From NCBI GenBank assembly GCA_022574265.1, contig JACZSI010000054.1, positions 1 through 10,179 on the forward strand: a stretch of 10,179 bases of DNA, read 5' to 3'. Below the pieces are notes generated by a model. The model had not been told where the DNA came from. It ran no database searches and was given only the letters and a program-made list of their open reading frames with translations. This DNA comes from Chloroflexota bacterium (GTDB taxonomy: Bacteria; Chloroflexota; Dehalococcoidia; Lucifugimonadales; Australimonadaceae). A program made the position numbers and the translations under genes. Below, piece by piece: positions 5,792 to 10,179 of this stretch (the first letter of the stretch is position 1; each line of letters begins with the position of its first letter).

Positions 5792-7284
5792 AGCACCTTC
5801 ACGCGGGTCCAACGGCCGGTGCGGTAGTACAGCGCGTAGAGCCCCAGCCGCAGGAACATCGCCAGCCCGATCGCGACGGGGATGCCGTACTGGCCGAGCG
5901 GGGTGAACTGCGAGAGCAGGAACGCCGCGGGGACCTCCAGGACCCACATGCTCATGAACGTGATCAGCAGCGGTGCCATCGTGTCGCCGGCGACGTTGAA
6001 CGACTGCTGGAGCACCTGCCCGCCTCCGAGCAGCATGCCGGAGACGGCCTGGATCCGGATCCAGATGATCGCCACGACGAGGAAAGCGGGGTCCTGGTTG
6101 AAGATCAAGATGAAGAAGGCGGGCGCGAGGAGCAGCACGATACCCGCAAGCCCACGGATCGCCAGCACGTAACCCACCGCCCACCGGACGGTGCTCTTGG
6201 CCCGCTCGATGCTTCCGGCGCCCAGGTTCTGGCCGACGAGGATCCCCGACGCGCGGCCCATGCCCATGCTGCCGATGTGTGTCAGCCGCTCCAGCCTGCG
6301 CGTGAGCGCATACGCCGCCAGCGCGATGTCCCCGAAGGGCGCGACCAGCCGGACGAGCATCAGCTCCGAGAGCCCGCGCTCGAGCTGCGTGCCGCTGGCG
6401 GGCAGCCCGATCTTGAGCATCCGTCCCATCAGCGGCACATCGAGGCGGTAGCCCCGGAGCGTGAGCCGGAGCGGCGCGCTCCCGGCGAACAGCGCGTACA
6501 TGTTCCAGACGAACCCCACCGCCTGCGCGATGATGTTGGCCGCGGCCGCGCCGGCTATGCCCATCTCGGGCGCTCCGAACCAGCCGAAGATCAGGAACGG
6601 CGTTATCACGATGTGGAGGCTGCGCGCCAGCAGCGTCGCCTTCATCGGGGTCAGCACGTCGCCCGCGGCCTGCAGCGTCGCCTCCGCGCTCTTGCGCCAC
6701 CCCTGGACGGCGGAGCCGGCGAACTGGTACTGGAGGTAGACGATGGTGACCGCGATAACCTCGTCGCTGAGCGCGAGGAGGTCGAGCAGCGGTCTCGCGG
6801 CCAGAACGCCCGCGACGGCCAGCACCGACGACAGGATGATCGTCACGGTGAGGCCCTGGAGCGCGATGTGGTTGGCCGTGTCCATGCGGCCGGCGCCGAC
6901 CGCCCGCGAGATCATGGCCTGCATGGCGATGTCGAGGCCGGTGCGGGCCATCATGACGAGGTGCGCATAGGCCTGCGCGACGCCGATCCCGCCGATCGCC
7001 CGGAAGCCGATGACGCGGCCGGCCCAGAAGAGGTCCACCATCTGGTCCAGGGAGTTGAAGACGCCCTCGACCATCTGGGGCCACGCCAGGAACCACAGAT
7101 TCTTGGGGACGCTGCCCTTGGTCAGGTCTCGGCTGTGCCGCACGGTCCGGCGGCGCCCTTGCCGTTCGGCCTGCGCTGTGCGGAAGTCGATATCGGTATC
7201 GACGCCGGACGAAGCACGCGCCGGCGCCCCCTCAGGGTTGTCGGTGGCGCCGTTGCCAGGTTCGTGGTCTTGGGACAAGCGCAT
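5788..7284 (-). CDS. MATE family multidrug/toxin efflux transporter
   Basis: This 498-residue polytopic membrane protein consists of two similar halves, as in MATE antiporters, which export organic compounds in exchange for H+ or Na+. The pseudo-repeat is visible as ISRAVGAG (125-132) versus LVGQNLGAG (349-357), and LQAAGDVLTP (204-213) versus FNVAGDTMAP (429-438). About twelve hydrophobic segments run from residue ~62 to ~487. The first ~55 residues are hydrophilic, charged and low in complexity, longer than usual for the family. Only a weak AAGG lies three bases before the ATG, so the true start could be further in, for example the GTG at 7143. The stop TAG overlaps the amidohydrolase stop (CTAG, 5788-5791). 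A role in exporting a pathway intermediate or toxic aromatic is inference from position only. Confidence 0.9.
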   Translation of the reverse strand: MRLSQDHEPGNGATDNPEGAPARASSGVDTDIDFRTAQAERQGRRRTVRHSRDLTKGSVPKNLWFLAWPQMVEGVFNSLDQMVDLFWAGRVIGFRAIGGIGVAQAYAHLVMMARTGLDIAMQAMISRAVGAGRMDTANHIALQGLTVTIILSSVLAVAGVLAARPLLDLLALSDEVIAVTIVYLQYQFAGSAVQGWRKSAEATLQAAGDVLTPMKATLLARSLHIVITPFLIFGWFGAPEMGIAGAAAANIIAQAVGFVWNMYALFAGSAPLRLTLRGYRLDVPLMGRMLKIGLPASGTQLERGLSELMLVRLVAPFGDIALAAYALTRRLERLTHIGSMGMGRASGILVGQNLGAGSIERAKSTVRWAVGYVLAIRGLAGIVLLLAPAFFILIFNQDPAFLVVAIIWIRIQAVSGMLLGGGQVLQQSFNVAGDTMAPLLITFMSMWVLEVPAAFLLSQFTPLGQYGIPVAIGLAMFLRLGLYALYYRTGRWTRVKVL

Positions 7285-7377
7285 ACGCCTTCGGCCGCCC
7301 GGTCGCTAGGCAGCCTGGATCCCGGCCTTCCGTGCCGCGCGGGTTAAGTATCCAGCCACGGACGGAGTGAAGATGTC
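7285..7377. other. Intergenic gap between the 70-residue gene and the MATE gene
   Basis: These 93 bases separate two leftward genes and hold no convincing gene. A weak inverted repeat, CTGGAT (7315-7320) with ATCCAG (7350-7355), encloses CCCG/CGGG. It has no T-tract and is not strong enough to call a terminator. A MATE promoter may lie here, but no clear -35/-10 pair is seen. The MATE gene may also be the last gene of the leftward operon by read-through. Confidence 0.35.
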
Positions 7378-7590
7378 CTAGATCGGGCCGATGAAACGCT
7401 CGCCGGCGAGCGTCATGATATCGTCGGCGCCGATCTCTCCCTCGGAGCCCCGCGCCGCGGGGCTCGAGCTCGTCGGGTCGGAGAAGCGCACGCGCGCCGA
7501 GGCGCCGTCCGCGAGCACCTCGAGCAGCTCCACCACGTCGCCCGACGACGTGACGAGGCTCGTGCCGGGCTCAAGCTTCGTGATGTCCAC
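7378..7590 (-). CDS. Small protein of unknown function (70 aa) downstream of tandem Rieske oxygenases
   Basis: I do not recognise this protein. It begins with GTG at 7590, and AAGGAGG (complement of 7596-7602) sits five bases upstream, a seven-base match to the ideal Shine-Dalgarno sequence and the best in the window. This makes translation likely despite the small size. The sequence is acidic and has no Cys, His, Trp, Tyr, Asn or Gln, so it cannot be a 2Fe-2S ferredoxin. The first half alternates strand-like stretches (SLVTSSGDVVELLEVL, ASARVRFSD) like a small beta-barrel. A Ser/Pro/Ala/Gly linker follows, and then IGADDIMTLAGERFIGPI. It lies 42 bases after the second Rieske gene on the same strand and is probably co-transcribed. 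A binding or accessory role for the oxygenases is a guess from position. Confidence 0.75.
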   Translation of the reverse strand: MDITKLEPGTSLVTSSGDVVELLEVLADGASARVRFSDPTSSSPAARGSEGEIGADDIMTLAGERFIGPI

Positions 7591-7595
7591 GCGGT

Positions 7596-7602
7596 CCTCC
7601 TT
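7596..7602 (-). promoter_or_regulatory. Strong Shine-Dalgarno site of the 70-residue gene
   Basis: The minus strand reads AAGGAGG, then five bases, then GTG. This near-perfect complement of the 16S rRNA 3' end fixes the GTG at 7590 as the start and argues that the small gene is real and well translated. Confidence 0.75.
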
Positions 7603-7632
7603 GCTTGGCGTTCGTTCCTTAGGGCCGAGTCG

Positions 7633-8934
7633 TCAGACGCCGGCGGTGCGTTCGGGCACCTTGGCGCCCTGCCCGCTTGCTTGCTGCCGGCCGATCACGC
7701 TGTACTTGCCCGAGGATCCGGTGGAGAGGCCACCCTTGAAGGTGCGCTCCTTCCGGTAGCCCCAGGTCTTGTCCCCTTCTTCGGCCTCGTTGGGGATGTA
7801 GAGGTCCTTGTTCTTGGCGGGGTCGCGGAAGACGTTCATCGGGTCGCCGCCGTCCTCGACGACGCGCATCTGCTCCACCAGCAGCCGGCGGTAGACGATG
7901 ATGCCCTTGTCGGACTCGGCGAGCTTCTCCAGATGGCGCGGCGAGATGGGGCCTTGGGTCATCCACGCGAAGTTGTCCTGGCCGCTGTTGTTGTCGATCA
8001 GCTCCCAGATCGGTATCCCGTCCTCATCGACGCCGGGGAGCGGCACGCGGTAGACGGGCACGTCGTCCGAGGCGACCTGCGGCTCGTCGCCCGGCTCCAT
8101 CGGATGCGCCTGGTACCAGACGTAGAGCGTGTGGGTGTCGTCGACCGGGACGCGGATCTGGCCGGCGGAGAGCATGTTCGGGAAGACGACCGGGTGGCCG
8201 ATGCGCCAGGAGACGTCGTCCTCGGAGCCGCCCTCGAGCACGCGGCGCTTGATGATGCCGTGCTCGTAGACGTCGAAGCCGATCTTCACGTGCGGGATGA
8301 CCGGCGGCGGGGGGCGCCAGTGCTCGTCCTTGGAGCGCTTGCCCGTCTCCTCCAGGCGCTGGAGCACGTAGCGCGAGAAGTAGCGGTGGAGCCACTCCGT
8401 GTGGACCGGGTCCATCGAGTTCTCCATGATCTGGAGCCAGTTGCAGGGGACGATGGCCAGGCCCACGTCCCATCGGACGTTCTCGCGGTTCCACGGCGCC
8501 CAGTCGGGGAGCAGCGGGACCGGCTCCGGGCCCAGGTAGGCGAAGACAAGCCCTTGGCGCTCCTGCACCGGGTAGGCCTTGATCCGCACGCGGCTTGGGA
8601 AGGTGCTCTCCGGCGCCTCGGCCGGCATCTCCAGGCACTGGCCGGTGGAGTCGTAGAGCCAGCCGTGGTAGGGACAGCGCAGGCCGTTATCCTCCGGGAT
8701 GCCGTAGAGCAGGTGCACGCGGCGGTGGGCGCACGAGGCTTCGAGGAGCCCGAGCGTGCCGGAGCGGTCCTTGTACAGGACCAGGTCCTCGCCGAGCAAG
8801 CGGACCGCCTTGGTGGGGTTCGCCTTGAGCTCAGCGCTGCCGGCGATCGGCAGCCAGTAGCGCCGGAAGAGCGCACCCATGGGCGTGCCCGGTCCGACGT
8901 GCGTCAGCCGCTCGTTCTGTTGGACGGTGAGCAT
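7633..8934 (-). CDS. Rieske 2Fe-2S aromatic ring-hydroxylating oxygenase, alpha subunit (phthalate 4,5-dioxygenase-like)
   Basis: This 433-residue protein is the terminal oxygenase that uses electrons from a reductase to activate O2 and hydroxylate an aromatic ring. The N-terminal Rieske domain carries C68-A-H70 and C87-P-Y-H90 (C-x-H-x16-C-x2-H), the 2Fe-2S ligands. The catalytic domain contains NWLQIMENSMDPVHTEWLHR. There D175 is the probable bridging aspartate and H178/H183 bind the mononuclear iron. D320 in GQDNFAW is the likely third ligand. Length and the LPI...NWxQ...DPxHxxxLH layout fit the alpha-only oxygenase group of phthalate 4,5-dioxygenase (Pht3). The substrate is unproven. AGGGGG lies seven bases before the ATG at 8934. 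The gene begins 16 bases after the stop of a paralogous Rieske gene and is followed by the 70-residue gene. No reductase is present. Confidence 0.94.
   Translation of the reverse strand: MLTVQQNERLTHVGPGTPMGALFRRYWLPIAGSAELKANPTKAVRLLGEDLVLYKDRSGTLGLLEASCAHRRVHLLYGIPEDNGLRCPYHGWLYDSTGQCLEMPAEAPESTFPSRVRIKAYPVQERQGLVFAYLGPEPVPLLPDWAPWNRENVRWDVGLAIVPCNWLQIMENSMDPVHTEWLHRYFSRYVLQRLEETGKRSKDEHWRPPPPVIPHVKIGFDVYEHGIIKRRVLEGGSEDDVSWRIGHPVVFPNMLSAGQIRVPVDDTHTLYVWYQAHPMEPGDEPQVASDDVPVYRVPLPGVDEDGIPIWELIDNNSGQDNFAWMTQGPISPRHLEKLAESDKGIIVYRRLLVEQMRVVEDGGDPMNVFRDPAKNKDLYIPNEAEEGDKTWGYRKERTFKGGLSTGSSGKYSVIGRQQASGQGAKVPERTAGV
8591..8759. repeat. Rieske-domain duplication, downstream copy (partner 10011-10179)
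   Basis: Bases 8591-8759 align without gaps to 10011-10179 at a constant offset of 1420, with 16 mismatches in 169 by my count (about 90% identity). Many of the mismatches sit at third codon positions. The alignment is cut by the window edge. It marks the two Rieske genes as a tandem duplication with an unusually conserved electron-transfer domain. Confidence 0.85.
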
Positions 8935-8950
8935 GCGCGAGCCCCCTGCG

Positions 8951-10179
8951 CTAGCCCGGCGAGTTGGTGGGGATGTCCCGGGCGAACGGGCGAGGCGTCG
9001 GCGGAAGCGGCGACCCGGCGCGGCGGGCGCGCTCGAGGCCGACGATGCTGTACTTGCCCGAAGAGCCCGTCCCGACCTTCGCGGTCCGAGCGCCGCCGTA
9101 GCCGTAGACGTCCTCGTTGTTGACCGCGCCGCCCTCCTCGCCGTCGAAGTGCAGCTGGATGTTGACGTTCTTGGCGGGGTCGCGGAAGACGTTCATGGGG
9201 TCGCCGCCGTCCTCCATGATGTCGATCTGCTCGTTGAGCAGCCGCCGGAACATGATGACGCCGACGTCGGACTGGCCGAGCTTCTCCAGGTTCCGCGCCA
9301 TGAGCGGCCCCTGGGACTGCCACGCCATGTGGTCCTGCCCGCTGTTGTTGTCGAGCAGCTCCCAGATCGGGATGCCGTTCTCGTCGACGCCCGGCATGGG
9401 CGTGCGGTAGACGGGGATGTCCTCCGGCTTCTGGTGCGCGTCCTCGTGCTCCTTGGCGTCGCGGACGTTGTACCAGATGTAGTAGGTGTGCGTGTCGTCC
9501 ATGGGCACGCGGATCTGGAAGCCGCCGCCGCCGCCGCCGTGCTCGTAGTTCGGGACGAGGATGGGGTGGCCGATGCGCCACGAAGGGGACGTCGCCTCGT
9601 CCTCGCCCTCGATGAGCCGGTGCTTGAGGATGCCGTGCTCGAAGATCGTGAAGCCGACCTTGGTGTGGTGGGCGATCTTCGCCGGGTCGCGCCAGCCGCC
9701 CTCGATCTTGTCGGCGTCGTCGGCGACGACGTAGTCGCGGCCGTGCTTGAGCGTGCCGCGGTCCTTGAGGAAGCCCTGGCGCTCCAGGACGTAGTTCGAG
9801 AAGTAGCGGTGCAGGAACTCGCCGTGCATCGGGTCGAGCGAGTTCTCCTGGATCTGGAGCCAGTTGCAGCCGACGATCGCCCAGCCGATGTCCCGCACGC
9901 CCTCGCGCACGAACGGCCCCCAGCGCGGCACGAGCGGCACGGGCTTGGGGCCGAGGTAGGCGAAGACGAGCCCGCCGAGCTCCTCGACCGGGTAGGCCTT
10001 GAGCTGGACGCGGCTGGGGAAGGTGCTCTCGGGTGCCTCGGCCGGCATCTCCAGACACTGGCCGCTCTCGTCGTAGAGCCAGCCGTGGTAGGGACAGCGC
10101 AGGCCGTTGTCCTCGGGGATGCCGTAGAGCAGGTGCACGCGCCGGTGCGCGCACGAGGCCTCGAGGAGGCCCAGCTTGC
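8951..10179 (-). CDS. Second Rieske 2Fe-2S ring-hydroxylating oxygenase, alpha subunit (start beyond the window)
   Basis: The reading frame runs off the right edge. The visible ~408 residues begin inside the Rieske domain with KLGLLEASCAHRR, so roughly 55 N-terminal residues are missing. Counting from the first visible residue, the Rieske ligands are C9, H11, C28 and H31. Then comes NWLQIQENSLDPMHGEFLHR with bridging D115 and iron ligands H118 and H123, and GQDHMAW with the likely third ligand D282. It is a paralogue of the neighbouring downstream gene: near-identical Rieske domain, but a clearly diverged substrate-binding region with about 16 extra residues after YVLER and a run of six glycines before FQIRVPMDDTHT. 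The two are probably in one operon (16-base gap) and may share one reductase while acting on different substrates. Substrate and reductase are not visible. Confidence 0.92.
   Translation of the reverse strand, partial: KLGLLEASCAHRRVHLLYGIPEDNGLRCPYHGWLYDESGQCLEMPAEAPESTFPSRVQLKAYPVEELGGLVFAYLGPKPVPLVPRWGPFVREGVRDIGWAIVGCNWLQIQENSLDPMHGEFLHRYFSNYVLERQGFLKDRGTLKHGRDYVVADDADKIEGGWRDPAKIAHHTKVGFTIFEHGILKHRLIEGEDEATSPSWRIGHPILVPNYEHGGGGGGFQIRVPMDDTHTYYIWYNVRDAKEHEDAHQKPEDIPVYRTPMPGVDENGIPIWELLDNNSGQDHMAWQSQGPLMARNLEKLGQSDVGVIMFRRLLNEQIDIMEDGGDPMNVFRDPAKNVNIQLHFDGEEGGAVNNEDVYGYGGARTAKVGTGSSGKYSIVGLERARRAGSPLPPTPRPFARDIPTNSPG
9521..9538 (-). repeat. (GCC)6 triplet run coding for six glycines
   Basis: Six consecutive GCC triplets (GGC on the coding strand) put Gly6 into the partial Rieske oxygenase, where the paralogue has MLSAGQIRVPV instead. 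Pure triplet runs can change length by replication slippage without shifting the frame. Confidence 0.7.
10011..10179. repeat. Rieske-domain duplication, upstream copy (partner 8591-8759)
   Basis: This is the second member of the ~90% identical pair, and it codes for the Rieske C-x-H and C-x2-H region of the partial oxygenase gene. The similarity probably continues past the window edge. Confidence 0.85.

Noticed and set aside
5074..7347. Plus-strand open frame of 757 codons antisense to the MATE gene
   Set aside because: The product is a low-complexity Arg/Ala/His/Asp-rich sequence typical of antisense frames in high-GC genes. The MATE protein on the opposite strand has clear family motifs.
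7315..7355. Weak inverted repeat CTGGAT/ATCCAG as a terminator after the 70-residue gene
   Set aside because: The outer stem is six bases, the inner stem is interrupted, and no T-tract follows on the minus strand. This is expected by chance in GC-rich DNA.
7681..9123. Plus-strand open frame of 480 codons antisense to the Rieske gene
   Set aside because: The opposite strand codes for an intact Rieske oxygenase with all metal ligands. The antisense product has no recognisable motifs.

Overview
The window is a high-GC, gene-dense stretch of bacterial chromosome. Genes sit 4 to 60 bases apart or overlap by 1 to 4 bases, starts are ATG or GTG, and Shine-Dalgarno sites are recognisable. No rRNA, tRNA, transposase or phage gene is visible. 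The gene content (tandem Rieske oxygenases, a Gfo/Idh/MocA oxidoreductase, an amidohydrolase-2 protein, a stand-alone MetE-like protein) fits an uncultured soil or subsurface bacterium with a large catabolic repertoire. The phylum cannot be fixed from this sequence.

Layout. Bases 2-1937 (+) hold an ABC-2 export system: the tail of one permease, an ATPase and a second permease, coupled by 4-base and 1-base overlaps. A MetE-C-like methyltransferase (1942-3072, -) converges on it with a 4-base gap. A 162-base divergent control region follows, with a reasonable sigma-70-type promoter and a 12-base direct repeat. The rightward genes are a Gfo/Idh/MocA dehydrogenase resembling phthalate dihydrodiol dehydrogenases (3235-4446) and an amidohydrolase-2 protein (4619-5791). 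Between them lies a long imperfect inverted repeat of the dispersed 'CTGAGCGAAGCGAAG' type. A MATE-family exporter (5788-7284, -) overlaps the amidohydrolase tail by four bases. The right end is a leftward operon: a Rieske oxygenase alpha subunit cut by the window edge (8951 to beyond 10179), a second paralogous Rieske oxygenase (7633-8934), and a 70-residue protein of unknown function (7378-7590) with a textbook ribosome-binding site.

How the genes may work together (inference). The Rieske proteins resemble phthalate 4,5-dioxygenase-type oxygenases and the Gfo/Idh/MocA protein resembles cis-dihydrodiol dehydrogenases of the same pathway. The amidohydrolase-2 superfamily includes aromatic acid decarboxylases and ring-product hydrolases. 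Together they suggest catabolism of a carboxylated or methoxylated aromatic compound, with the MATE protein as a possible exporter and the MetE-like protein as a possible methyl-group acceptor. No reductase or ferredoxin for the oxygenases lies in the window, and no substrate can be named. The most notable points are covarying bases in the two arms of the inverted repeat, loss of a probable zinc-ligand glutamate in the MetE-like protein, the Rieske duplication with a conserved electron-transfer domain and a diverged catalytic domain, and the unrecognised 70-residue partner.
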